Below are positions 35,879-46,862 of a stretch of 64,000 nt of DNA, in pieces. The DNA is from Amblyomma americanum (taxonomy: Eukaryota > Arthropoda > Arachnida > Ixodida > Ixodidae). A program made the translations under genes and the position numbers. The notes below the pieces were generated by a model. It ran no database searches. It was given only the letters and a program-made list of their open reading frames with translations, and was not told where the DNA came from. Position 1 is the stretch's first letter; each line of letters begins with the position of its first letter. The DNA lies in contig NC_135497.1 of NCBI RefSeq assembly GCF_052857255.1, forward strand, positions 548,805,531-548,869,530. The letters are read 5' to 3'.

Positions 35879-38115
35879 CGAGAAAACAGGAAATGGACCT
35901 GGAAGAGCCCCAATGGTGAGATTAAAAATGAAATCGACTTCATACTATGCGCTAAACCTGGCATCATTCAGGATGTGGCCGTCCTCGGAAGGGTGCGTTG
36001 CAGCGACCATAGAATGGTAAGGTCTAGAATTAGCTTAGACTTGAAGAGGGAACGGAAGAAGCTAGCGAAGAAGAAGACCATTAACGTGTTAGCCGTAAGA
36101 GGGAAAGCACAGGAGTTTAGGATAGCGCTGCAAAACAGATATTCGGCTTTAACTGAGGAAGATGATCTTGATGTTAATTCAATGCACGATAATCTGACAT
36201 CAATAATTACGGAGTGCGCAGTAGAAGTAGGGGCAGGACAGTTCGAAAAGATACCGGGAAGCTATCTCAGGTGACGAAAGATCTGATTAAGAAGCGCCAA
36301 AACATGAAGGCATCTAACACTACCGATAGAATAGAACTAACGGAGCTATCAAAGTTAATAAATAAGCGCAAGGTAGCCGACATAAGGAAGTTTAATATGG
36401 AGAGAATCGAGCATGCTATAAAGAACGGAGGTAGCCTAAAAACAGTGAAGAGGAAACTAGGCATAGGTAAAAACCAGATGTATGCATTAAGAGAGAAGCA
36501 GGGCAATGTCATTAGCAATATGGATAAGATAGTTAACGTAGCCGAAGAGTTCTATACAGACCTGTACAGTAGCCAATGTAATCAGAGCGCTAATGAGAAA
36601 GACAGCAGTGCACAGCAATGCGTCATCCCGCCAGTAACGAAAGATGAAGTAAAGAAAGCCTTAGAAGCAATGAAAAGGGGAAAAGCAGCTGGGGAGGATC
36701 AGGTAACAGCAGATCTGTTGAAGGATGGAGGGGACATCGTGCTAGAAAAACTAGCCACCCTGTATACGCAATGCCTTATGACCTCGACTGTACCAGAAGC
36801 TTGGAAGAATGCAAACATTATCTTAATTCATAAGAAGGGAGACGCCAAGGACTTGAAAAATTACAGGCCGATCAGCTTACTATCCGTTGCCTACAAAGTA
36901 CTTACTAAGGTAATCGCTAATAGAGTCAGGGCAACGTTAGACTTTAATCAACCAAATGATCAGGCAGGCTTTCGTAAAGGATATTCCACAATAGATCATA
37001 TTCACACCTTCAATCAGGTGATAGAGAAATGCGCAGAATATAATCAACCTCTATATATAGCTTTCATTGATTACGAGAAAGCATTCGACTGAGTGGAAAC
37101 CTCAGCAGTCATACAGGCATTGCGTAATCAGGGGGTAGAAGAGCCTTATGTCAAAATACTGGAAGATATATATAGCAACTGCACAGCTACTATAGTCCTC
37201 CATAAAGTCAGCAATAAAATTCCAATAAGAAAGGGCGTCAGGCAAGGTGACACGATCTCGCCAATGCTGTTCACCGCATGTTTGCAGGAAGTATTTCGAG
37301 GCCTGAATTGGGAACAGTTGGGAATAAGAATAAATGGAGAATACCTAAATAATCTGGGATTTGCTGATGACATTGCCTTGCTGAGTCACTCAGGAGGTGA
37401 ACTGCAAATCATGATCAACGAGTTAGACAGGCAGAGCAGATCGATGGGTCTAAAAATTAACATGCAGAAAACCAAGATAATGTTCAACAGCCTAGCAAGG
37501 GAACAACAGTTCACAATTGGCAGCGAGAGCCTAGAAATTGTGCCGGAATACGTCTACTTAGGGCAGGTAGTGACAGCTGATCCTGATCATGAGAGGGAGA
37601 TAACTAGAAGGATAAGAATGGGGTGGAGCGCATATGGCAAATTCTCGCAGATCATGAGTGGCAGTTTACCAATTTCCCTCAAGAGGAAAGTGTACAACAG
37701 CATGATCTTACCGGTACTCACCTACGGGGCAGAAACGTGGAGGCTAACGAAAAGAGTTCAGCTTAAGTTAAGGACAACGCAGCGAGCCATGGAAAGAAAA
37801 ATGATAGGTGTAACGTTAAGAGATCGGAAGCGGGCAGAGTGGGTGAGGGAACAAACACGGGTTAATGACATCCTAGTCGAAATCAAGAGAAAGAAATGGG
37901 CTTGGGCAGGGCATGTAATGCGAAGGCAGGATAACCGCTGGTCCTTAAGGGTAACGGAGTGGGTTCCAAGAGAAAGTAAGCGTAGCAGGGGGCGGCAGAA
38001 GGTTAGGGGGGCGGATGAGATTAAGAAGTTTGCAGGCAAAGGGTGGATGCAGCTGGCAAAGGATAGGGTTAATTGGAGAGACATGGGAGAGGCCTTTGCC
38101 CTGCAGTGGGTGTAG
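35879..38115 (+). pseudogene. RTE endonuclease (partial) and reverse transcriptase, copy D
   Basis: The end of the endonuclease (SPNGEIKNEIDF, CSDHRMV) runs to a one-base frameshift near 36230. From about 36235 to 38112 a single frame is interrupted only by a TGA at 37090-37092, where the sister copies have TCA (Ser) after KAFD. RT landmarks: GKAAGEDQVTADLL, YRPISLLSVAYK, FIDYEKAFD (motif A), RKGVRQGDTISPMLF (motif B), GFADDIALLSHS (motif C), LKINMQKTK, YLGQVVTAD. The C-terminal region ends MGEAFALQWV. The RT would copy its own RNA at a nicked target. As it stands it is cut in two by the TGA and lacks most of the endonuclease. Confidence 0.9.
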
Positions 38116-38121
38116 TAAGGC

Positions 38122-38159
<38 letters not shown>

Positions 38160-38160
38160 T
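35879..38160 (+). mobile_element. RTE-clade LINE, copy D (5'-truncated, youngest)
   Basis: Begins in the endonuclease (RENRKWTW) and ends with a long (GAT)n tail (38121-38159). It lacks the 64-bp deletion and the one-base frameshift that mark copies A, B, C and E. It is preceded by a SINE, not by the shared satellite junction. It is therefore an independent insertion nearer to an active source, and the best copy for reconstructing the history of the family. Confidence 0.92.
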
Positions 38161-39789
38161 ATGGTATGGTACAGTATGGAATGACATGGTACGGTATATA
38201 CGGTAAGGTACGGTCTGGTACAGTCCGGTACACTATGGTATGTTAGGGTATGGTATGGTATGCATGGTATGGTACAGTATGGTATGGTATGGAATAGAAT
38301 GTTTGGCATGGTCGGTATGGTACCGTATGGTATGGTATGGTAAGGTATGGAATGGTATGTACGGCATGGTATGGTAGGGTATGGTATGGCATGGTATGGT
38401 ATAGAATGGTATGGTATGGTACGGAATGGTATGGAACGGCATGTATGGCATGGAATCATATGTATAGTGTACGGTATGGTATGGTACAGTAGGGTATGAA
38501 ATAGTATTTATGCTATGGTATGGTATGGTACGGTATTGAATAGTATGTATGGTATGGTACGGTACGGTATGGTACCGTATGGTATAGAACGGTATGGTAT
38601 GGTATAGTACGGTATGGTATGCTATGAAATGGTATGTATGGTATGGTATGGTATGGCACGGTATGGTATGTATGGTATTGTATGGTATGGTATGTATGGT
38701 ATGGTACGGTATGGCACGGTATGATATGGAATGGTATGTATGGTATGGCACGGTATTGTACATATGGTATGGATTGGTACATATGGTAGGGTACTGTATG
38801 AAATGGTATGGAATGGTATGTATGGTACGGTATGGTATGTTATGGTAGGGTACGGTACGGTATGCTATGATATGGTATGGTACGGTATGGTATGGTATGG
38901 TTACGGTATGGTATGGTATAGTATGGCATGGAACGGTATGGCATGGTATGGTACTGCATTGAATGGTATGGTACGGTATGGTACGATCTGGTATGGTATA
39001 GTATGGTATGGTATGGTATGTTATGTATGGTATGGTATGTATGGAATAGAATGGTATGAATGGTATGGTACGGAATGGTATGGTATGGTACGGTATGGTG
39101 TGGTATGATACGGTATGCATGGTATGGTACGGTATGTATGGTACGGTATGGTATGGAACGGTATAGAATGGTATGTATAGTATGGTATGGTATGGAATGA
39201 TATGTATGGGATGGTTTGGTATGGTAAGGTATAACATGGTATGGTAGGGTATGGAATGGTATGTATGGTATGGAATGGTATGGTACAGTAGGGTATGGAA
39301 TGGCACAGTTTGGTACGGTATGGTTTGGAATGGTATGTATGGTATGGTACGGTATGGTACGCTATGCTACGGTGTGGTATGGTACGGTATTGTATGGTAT
39401 GGTATGGTATGGTAGGGTACGGTATCCCATGGTATGGTATGGATTGGTATAGTATGGAATGGTAAGTATGGTATGGTACGGAATGGTATGGTATGGTATG
39501 GAATGGTATGTATGGGATGGTACTGTATCTATGGTAGGGTATGGTATGGAATGGTATTTATGGTATGGTACGGAATGTACGGTATGTTACTGTATGCTAT
39601 GGTGTGGTATGGTACGGTATTGTATGGTATGGTATGGTACGGTACAGTACGGTATGGCACGGTATGGTATGGAAAGGTATGGTGCGGTATTGTATGCTAT
39701 GGTATGGTATAGTATGGAATGGTAAGTATGGTATGGTACGGAATGGTATGGTATGGTATGAAATGGTATGTATGATATGGTACAGTATG
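38161..39789. repeat. TATGG satellite array S8
   Basis: Colinear with the distal part of S4 (about 13950-15700) over more than 1 kb, judged by shared rare variants in the same order. It starts immediately after the GAT tail of RTE copy D. Confidence 0.94.
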
Positions 39790-40547
39790 TTCATTATTAC
39801 AGCGCAAAGATGGCACAGAACAAGAAGGGGACTCAACAGTGCTGACTGTCAACTAAGTTTTATTCGAGACCAGTAGGGTTTTTATACCACCTGGTGAACA
39901 AAACAGGAAAAAACATACAAGAATAGCTGTAGGCATGCGCAAGGGTACAAGAACGGCGGTTATCCGGCAGGATGGAGGTTTTGTTGTTTTAACCAGCGAT
40001 GTGTACATGTCAAAAGCAATAGACAGCGTCCTTGCTGTGTTTGACAAGCGCAATGATGTAAAAATGTCGAAAATTAAGAGCCAAGCAAAAAAGCTTACCA
40101 ACAAGTTGAATTTAAACAAGTTGTCGAGTATGATTGAGAACTGCCACAAGAGCAACCTTGAGATTTTTTTCTCTGCAAAGACCCATAAACCCAACTGGCC
40201 GTTTCGTGCAATATTTTCAGAAGCAGGGAAATGGCAGAAGCACGTCGCAAGATACTTGCAACAGAAACTCAACGTTTTAACGATCGATGACCCTTTTAGA
40301 ATAAGAAATTCTGACGAAGTAATCACCTTCCTAAAAGGATGGGATCACGATAAAAAGCTGCAGGTATTTTCAGTCGACGTAAAAGACTTGTATTACACAA
40401 TTCCCCAGGCGGAAATCTTGTCAGCTGTAAATAAGCACATCGAAAAGCATGGTGTTATAGCCTTCCAAAACGAGTGCGGAATTTCCGCCGATGCCTTCCT
40501 AGAATTGTTATCGTTTTATCTTTGTTCGACTTTTGTAGAATGGAATT
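39790..40547 (+). mobile_element. Penelope-like element fragment, second family
   Basis: Fragment holding about 145 bp of non-coding sequence and the N-terminal half of a Penelope-type RT. It is cut at the left by satellite and at the right by tRNA-like short elements. It belongs to a different family from the 25730-33745 cluster (different motifs and no shared terminal repeat). It may be the family of the remnant at 58398-60167, which has the complementary C-terminal half. Confidence 0.75.
39935..40544 (+). pseudogene. Penelope-type reverse transcriptase, N-terminal fragment
   Basis: About 203 codons open. Visible family landmarks: DGGFVVLTSDVY (the ADKxG block, here degenerate), FFSAKTHKPNWPFRAIFSEAG (the KxHK block), and QVFSVDVKDLYYTIPQ (motif A with catalytic Asp). 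The sequence stops before motif B and the YxDD box, because the tRNA-like elements begin at about 40545. The protein N terminus is missing too. Non-functional fragment with an otherwise clean frame. Confidence 0.8.
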
Positions 40548-40602
40548 GGGTGCTCGGTTCTTCTGGGTGAGATGCTTGGGAAAAGGGTCTTGACCACAGT
40601 TG
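40548..40602 (+). mobile_element. TIR-bounded tRNA-like element, partial
   Basis: Only the 3' end of the family is present: GGTGCTCGG...GGGAAAAGGGTCTTGACCACAGTTG, ending in the 17-bp terminal repeat (40586-40602). It abuts an inverted copy, forming a near-perfect palindrome around 40595. Confidence 0.7.
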
Positions 40603-40763
40603 TCAAGACCCTTTTCCCAAGCACCTCAACCTGAAGAGCCGAGCTCCAGGCCGGATCAAATCTTGTACCCATTAAAAACCGGTGGGTACCCGGCGACACT
40701 GGGGATCGAACCCAGCAAATCCCGAATGCGAGGCGGATGCTCTACTACAGGTCCACGCTTCGG
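40603..40763 (-). mobile_element. TIR-bounded tRNA-like element, truncated copy
   Basis: Minus-strand copy with the tRNA-like head at the right (B box complement near 40708, A-box complement near 40740). It lacks its outer terminal repeat at the right and most of the repeat at the left, where it joins the preceding copy. Confidence 0.7.
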
Positions 40764-40850
40764 TATTAAATAGGGCCACAAATGGGCTTCGACCGCACGA
40801 GGCGGATTTAACATTATTCACGGCGGAACTTATCGCTGATCCATCAGAGC
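40764..40850. other. Unassigned 87 bp
   Basis: Unique-looking sequence between two tRNA-like elements, with no open frame or repeat similarity seen elsewhere in the window. Confidence 0.4.
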
Positions 40851-41035
40851 AACTGTGGTCAAGACCCTTTTCCCAAGCATCTCACCCAGAAGAGCCGAGC
40901 ACCAGGCCGGGGGAAATCTTGTACCCATTAAAAACTGGTGGGTACCCGGCGGCATTGGGGATCGAACCCAGCACCTCCCGAAAGCGAGGCGCATGCTCTA
41001 CCGCAAGGCCACCGCTTCGGTCTTGACCACAGTTG
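40851..41035 (-). mobile_element. TIR-bounded tRNA-like element, complete copy (185 bp)
   Basis: Flanked by 17-bp perfect inverted repeats, CAACTGTGGTCAAGACC at 40851-40867 and its complement at 41019-41035. The minus strand contains a tRNA-like head of about 66 nt (40948-41013) with an A-box-like TGGCCTTGCGGTAGAGC and a B box GGTTCGATCCC. A body follows that includes the palindromic GGGTACCC and ends GGGAAAAGGGTCTTGACC. The tRNA identity is unclear. The combination of an internal Pol III promoter and terminal inverted repeats is unusual: either a SINE with foldback ends or a MITE that captured a tRNA. Confidence 0.72.
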
Positions 41036-41045
41036 ACTACAGTTG

Positions 41046-41538
41046 CACGGTATGGTATGGAATGGTAAGGTACGGTATTGTATGCTATGGTATGATATAG
41101 TATGGAATGGTAAATATGGTATGGTACGGAATGGTAGTGTATGGAATGGTATGTATGGTATGGTACAGTATGGTATGTGAAGTATGGTACGGTATGGCAT
41201 GATATGGTAGGAATGGTTTGTATGGTATGGAATGGCACGTGTGGTACGGTACGGTACGGTATGGTACGGTGTGGTATGGTATGGTATGATACGGTATGGC
41301 ACGGTATGGTTTGGAATGGTATGTATGGCATGGTACGGTATGGTACGTATGGTATGGTACGGTATGAAATGGTGCGGAATGGTATGTATGGTATGGTATG
41401 GTATGGTACGGTATGTACCGTATGGTATGGTCTGGTGCAGTCTGGTACGGTATGTACCGTATGGTATGGTCTGGTGCAGTCTGGTATGCTATCGTATGGT
41501 ATGGTACAGTATGGTATGGTATGGAGAGGTATGTATGG
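41046..41538. repeat. TATGG satellite array S9
   Basis: Short array. Contains a perfect 39-bp tandem duplication (units starting 41407 and 41446). Its left junction with the tRNA-like element (CAGTTGCACGGTAT) is the same as at 62472-62485. Confidence 0.93.
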
Positions 41539-41550
41539 TAACTTAGCTAC

Positions 41551-43029
41551 TCAGGAGGTCAATGACGCAGGGCGATACGAGGCAAGGTCTTTGCCAGCCT
41601 TCAGTACTGGAACTACATGTGCCACCTTCCATGACGGAGGAACATCGCCAGTCTCCCAAACTCGATTGATGAAGTTCAGGAGCTCCTTTCTGAGTTGCAA
41701 GGGCAGATTATTCAGTATTTGATTGGTGATGGTGTCGGGACCTGGTGAACACCGGCGCCGCAGGCCACTGAGCGCAGTCTGAAGCTCACGAAGCGTGAAA
41801 GCGACGTCCATGATAGACCTGGAGGAAGCATGTGGTGTATACATATCTATTCCAGAATCAGCACGTACTAGTGCGTCTGCAAACTCCTCTACCAAGCACG
41901 CAATAGGTTTTTCCTTGCGTATTCCAAGAGCTTCAAAAGGCTTCGAAGGGCGAGATTCTCCAGCAAGGCTGCCAATAATACACCATATTCTCGTTATCGG
42001 TGAGAACACAGTCAAACTAGCACAGAATGAGGCTCATTGCGACCTGTACAGTTTGTTCGTGTGCCGTCTAATAGCAGAATTCAGCCTATTGAAGGTCGTC
42101 TTCAGTTGCCTGTCGTCCTTTTTCCGCACGAGTTGGTGCTCCGCCCTTCTCGCTGCGCGAAGTTTCCTCAGTTTTAAATCCGGGGCCGGAAAACGATCAG
42201 GTAACTTGACCGCCGTAGTTGCTGCTAGCTTACTAGAAATCAGTTTGTCAACAACAGCACCAGAAACACGTTCTAGGTGCTTTCTGTACTTGTACCAGTT
42301 GACGTTGTTGCTAATTTTAGGACCATGCATACGAAAGTCGGCAGCAAACACAAAAATCAGATAGTGATCACTTCCCATGCGGTCAGGCGCTGTTGACCAA
42401 CTCCTGCGGACGTCAGGTGAGTGCAGTGTCAGGTCTATACCTTTCGCTAAGGCTGGAGGCCGGAAAAAAGCGGGGCTTCTGTCATTGGCAACACACAGGT
42501 CCAAACTGTCAATAACCTCTACAAGTTTACGTCCACGGGAATCTGCGTTCCTGTCACACCAAACGGCATGATGGGCACTGAAATCACTGCAGATGATTCC
42601 AGATGCTGGGCAGCGGTCGCAGAGCTGCTGTATTAACAAATATAATGCTACCTTCTTCCGCGGAGACACGTACACAGATGCAATAGAAAGGGTTCGAGAG
42701 CAGAGCTTTATTCTCACAGCCGCTACATCAATATCATCTGTGCAAACATCGGCAACGCTTAGAGAAACATGTGGAATTTCTCTTCTTATGTAAAGCGCGC
42801 CACTTCCTGCAGGAAATGACTTTATGCTGCAGTTTTTATGGGTGACATACACAGTCAAACTTCTCCCGCTTGGCAGGCCAGCTTCTGACAGGGCCAATAC
42901 TAGAACACAAGTCTCTTTCAAGAATAGTTTTAGTTCAGCTAACCGACTTAAAATCCCAGCGCAGTACCACTGCAATATAAACGGCACTTTTCGGTGCATA
43001 TGATATCCACGATGTTTAGCCCCATCCAT
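41551..43029 (-). pseudogene. I-clade LINE ORF2: endonuclease and start of RT
   Basis: Starts near 43029. The APE endonuclease has the N-terminal QWYCAGILSRLAELK signature, ALSEAG (catalytic Glu), CSDFSAHH and DRMGSDHYLIF (catalytic His). The frame is open for 331 codons to a TGA at 42034-42036, then continues in the same frame through SPGPDTITNQIL and VAHVVPVLKAGK (RT fingers) to another TGA at 41551-41553, where the 54740-57457 copy has TGT. The catalytic RT core, RNase H and C terminus are absent. Confidence 0.84.
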
Positions 43030-43218
43030 TTTAGTTCGCAGGGAAGTTTGCTGCGAAGGTGGAAATTAGGGACTCAAAAGAAAGCACCAGCTGTAGGAAG
43101 TTCTTCAGGTTACCAGGCGCGATCGCTGGAACATGTGAACGGAGGGCCCCAACCAAAACATGAAGAAGGTCAGACATACCTTGATTTTTGAGCTCCTTAT
43201 TTTGTGCAACACACTCAC

Positions 43219-44386
43219 TTACAACATTGACAAAAGATGCCGACGCGGACACACTCTTGGTCGCAGTAGCTGGATTTTTGTCACTTGTGCATATGAGGGT
43301 CCCCCTTGCTGTGGAGTCTGGCTGTGATCCGGCCGCTCAGGAATATGGACACTTTTTGTTGGAAGTCGAACAGTCGACTCGCGCGTACTGGGCCTTAGCG
43401 TCTTGCAGGACTCAGGCCTCTTAGGGACATTGTTGGGCAACGCAACAACATCATACTCCAATACTGGGAACTCGTCTAATCTTGCGACAGGCGTCTCAGT
43501 CGGTGGGGTTTTTTGACCAGCAATAAAGAACATCCGACGGTGCAGAGCGCTCACACGCAAGGGGCAGCCTCCGAAACTCGCTGGATGATCGCCACCGCAA
43601 TTGGCGCAAGCAAAATATGCCCTGCAGGTTTTAAAATCGTGGTCGCCTGCGCACCGCTTACAGCGTCGATCCTTGGTGCAAACTTTGGCCACATGCCCAA
43701 ACCGTTGGCCTCTAAAACATCATGTAGGAGCTTCAGTGAAATCTGCAACTGCGTGTTTTGTGAATACCAGATCAATTTTTTTCGGGGCGCTCGGAGTTGG
43801 GAGCGAATGTCGACACGATAGAGTTGGTAGGTTTCGCAGCCCATTCTTTTCCTGGAGACTACACACGACGCACAAGTCGTTTCACGTGCAGCACACGCTG
43901 CGGTTTCAGATAATCAAGTAGGTCGCGTTCTGAATACCACTTTGGTACACCCTTATTAACACAAGCGTTCTTCATGTAAGAATGGGGCAACTGCACGTCA
44001 ACTTTTATGCCAAAAATCTGAGAGCTCTGCAGGAGCTTGTCAGCCTGCTCTTCCGTCGAGACATCAAGCTGAAGACGCCCGTGCATGGTGAAACGACTTC
44101 GAATCGGAGCTGATCCCAGCAGTGATTGAATGGCCGCGAAAAGTAAGATGGGATTCTCCTCTCAAAAATCAGCCCCCTTTTCTTTGGGCTCAACCACTAC
44201 TGGGATCCCTACCGTTCGTTGCTTGCGATGACTCACCAACTTGAAGCCCTCGTTGTCCACGTCAGCCATATCGGCAACTGACACGTCACCGTCCACGATC
44301 GTTGACACAGCCCCACTAAGCAATGAGATCTCGCTGGACGGGTTGTCGAGTCCATGTTGTGGTCGCTCCACAGCCTGGGAAGCCAT
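43219..44386 (-). pseudogene. I-clade LINE ORF1 (gag-like, zinc knuckles)
   Basis: Starts with MASQAVERPQ at 44386 (minus). A TGA after KEKGADF (near 44162) is followed in the same frame by a region around MHGRLQLDVS, interrupted by a TAG near 43860 and a frameshift near 43788. The C-terminal part (to 43219) carries nucleocapsid-like zinc knuckles (CKRCAGDHDFKTC and CANCGGDHPASFGGC). Such ORF1 proteins coat the element RNA. Not translatable as one protein. Confidence 0.78.
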
Positions 44387-44608
44387 GGCCGCCTCTTCCG
44401 AGCCAGCCTACTTTGAATGGTGTGGTCCCTTTAGGCTTGGCGGCGCCGGAGCAGGCGTACTCTTCCCGTAGGGACAGTACCGCCTTGAAGATGCTGCTGT
44501 CCTCAAATATTCAAATGAAACAAGGTAAATTAGGAAAATTTAGCTATGTAACCTTAGCTGAGGCGACAGGCGATCGAACAAAGTTTTCGTCTTCCTCTTC
44601 CTCCTGTT

Positions 44609-46862
44609 ATGGTATGGTATTTATGGTATGGCATGATACAGTAGGAATGGTATGTATGGTATGGTATTGTGTGGTATGGTATGGTATGTATGTTTGGTAT
44701 GGTATGGTACGACATGGCATGGAATGGTTTGGAATGGTATGTATGGTATGGTACAGTATGGCGCATATGGTATGGTATGATATGTAATGGTATAGAATGG
44801 TATGTATGGTATGGTATGGTATGGAATCATATGGTACGGTATGTACGGTATGGTACGGTCTGGTACGGTCTGGTACGCTATGGTAAGGCATGGTATATAT
44901 GGTATGGTACGGTATGGTATGGTATGTACGGTATGGAATGGATTGGTATGTATGGTATGGTAGGGTGTGGTATGGTATGGTACGGTATGGTATGGTACGG
45001 TATGGCACGGTATGGTACGGTACGGTATGCTATGGTATAGTATGGTACGGAATGGTATGGTACGGTACGGAATGGTATAGTACGGTATAGAATGGTATGT
45101 ATGGTATGGTATGGTATGGTACGGTATGAAATGGTATCGAGTGGTATGTACGGTATGGTATGGAATGGTATGGTACGGTCTGTACAGTATGGTATGGTCT
45201 GGTATGGTCTGGTACACTATGGTATGGTATGGTATGTATGGTATGGTACAGAATGGTATGGTATGAAATGGAATGTATGGTATGGTCGGTATGGTACCGT
45301 ATGATACGGCATGATATGGTACTGTATCGTATGGTACGCTATGTATGGTGTGGCACGGTATGGTACGATATGTATGATATGGTACGGTATGGTATGGTAC
45401 AGTAGGGTACAGTATAGTATGGTAAGGTAGGAACGATATGGTAAGGTATGGAATGGTACGGTATGGTGCGGAATGTATATAGGGTATGTTATGGTATGCT
45501 ATGGTACAGTGTGGTATGGTGCGGTATGGTACCGTATGATATGCTATGGTATGGTATGGAATGGTATGGGTGGTATGGTACGGTACGGTATGGTGCGGTA
45601 TGGAATGGTATGTACGGTATGCTATGGCACGGTATGGTATGGAGTGGTATGATAGAGTATGTATGGTATGGTATGGTACGGTACAATATGGTATGGTTTG
45701 GTATGGCATGGTATCGTACGGTATGGTATGTTATGGAATGGTATGTATGGTATGGTACGGTATGATATGCTTTGGTACGGTATGGAATGGTATGTATGGT
45801 ATGGTACGGTATGGTATGGTACGGTACGATATGGTATCATACAGTATGGTATGGTATGTAATGGTATGTGTGTTATGGTACGGTATGAAATGGTATGTAT
45901 GATATGGTATGGTACGGTATGCTATGATACCATATGGTATAGTATGGGATGGTACGGTATGGTATGGCACAGTATGGCATAGTAAGTATGGTATGGTACA
46001 GTATGATACGGTATGGTATGGTATGGAATGGTATATATTGTATGGTACATCATGGTATGGTATGGTATGGCACGGTATGGTATGGTATGGCACGGTATGG
46101 TATGGTATGTATAGTATGGTACGGTAAGTATGGAATAGTATGTATGGTATGGTATGGTATCGTACAGAATGGTATAGTTTGGAATGGAATGTATTATATG
46201 TTACGGTATGGTATGGAATGGTATGTATGGTATGGTACAGTATGATATGGTATGGAATATGTATAGTATGGAATAGAATGGTATGCATGGTATGGTACGG
46301 TATGGTATGGTACGGTATGGCACTGTATGTTACGGTACATTATGGTATGGTATGGTACGGTATGGTATAGTATTTTACAGTTAGGTATGGTATGGTATGG
46401 TAAGGTATTGTATGGTAAGGTATGGCACGGTATGGTGTGGAATGGTATGTATGGTATGTGTGGTATGGTATGGAATGGTACGGAATGGTATGGTTTGGTA
46501 TGTGTGGTATGTTAAGGTATGGTATGGTATGGAATGGTATATATGGTATGGTACGATGTGGTATAGTATGCTACGGTATTGTGTGGTATATTATGGCACG
46601 GTACGGTATGGTTCGGTATGGTACGGTATGGTATGGTACAGTATGGTATAGTATGGAATGGCATGTATGGTATGGCATGGAGTGGAATGTATGGTATGGT
46701 ACGGTATGGAATGGCATGGTATGGTACGGTATGGTATGGTACGTTATGGTGTGTATGGTATGTATGGTATGGTATGGTATGACATGTATGGTATGGTATA
46801 GTATGTATGGTATGGTATGGTACAGTATGGTATGGTATTGTATGATATGATATGTTATGGTA
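44609..46862. repeat. TATGG satellite array S10
   Basis: 2.25 kb of degenerate pentamer. Its last 25 bp are the junction common to RTE copies A, B, C and E. Blocks near 44870-45420 recur at 57600-57840 in S13, sharing the GGTACCGTATG and GGTCTGG landmarks. Confidence 0.94.

Larger units (their letters stand above)
41539..44608 (-). mobile_element. I-clade LINE, 5' half (3'-truncated)
   Basis: Minus-strand non-LTR element including a 5' UTR of about 220 bp, ORF1 with zinc knuckles, an ORF2 endonuclease and the start of the RT, then broken at 41539. Loss of the 3' half is unusual for a LINE, since target-primed copies normally lose the 5' end, so the break is probably a later rearrangement. 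Its missing part is represented by the element at 54740-57457 on the same strand; the two overlap by about 200 bp in the early RT. Confidence 0.85.

Noticed and set aside
40948..41013. Functional tRNA gene
   Set aside because: Embedded in a short repeat with terminal inverted repeats; arm pairing is imperfect and several damaged copies exist.
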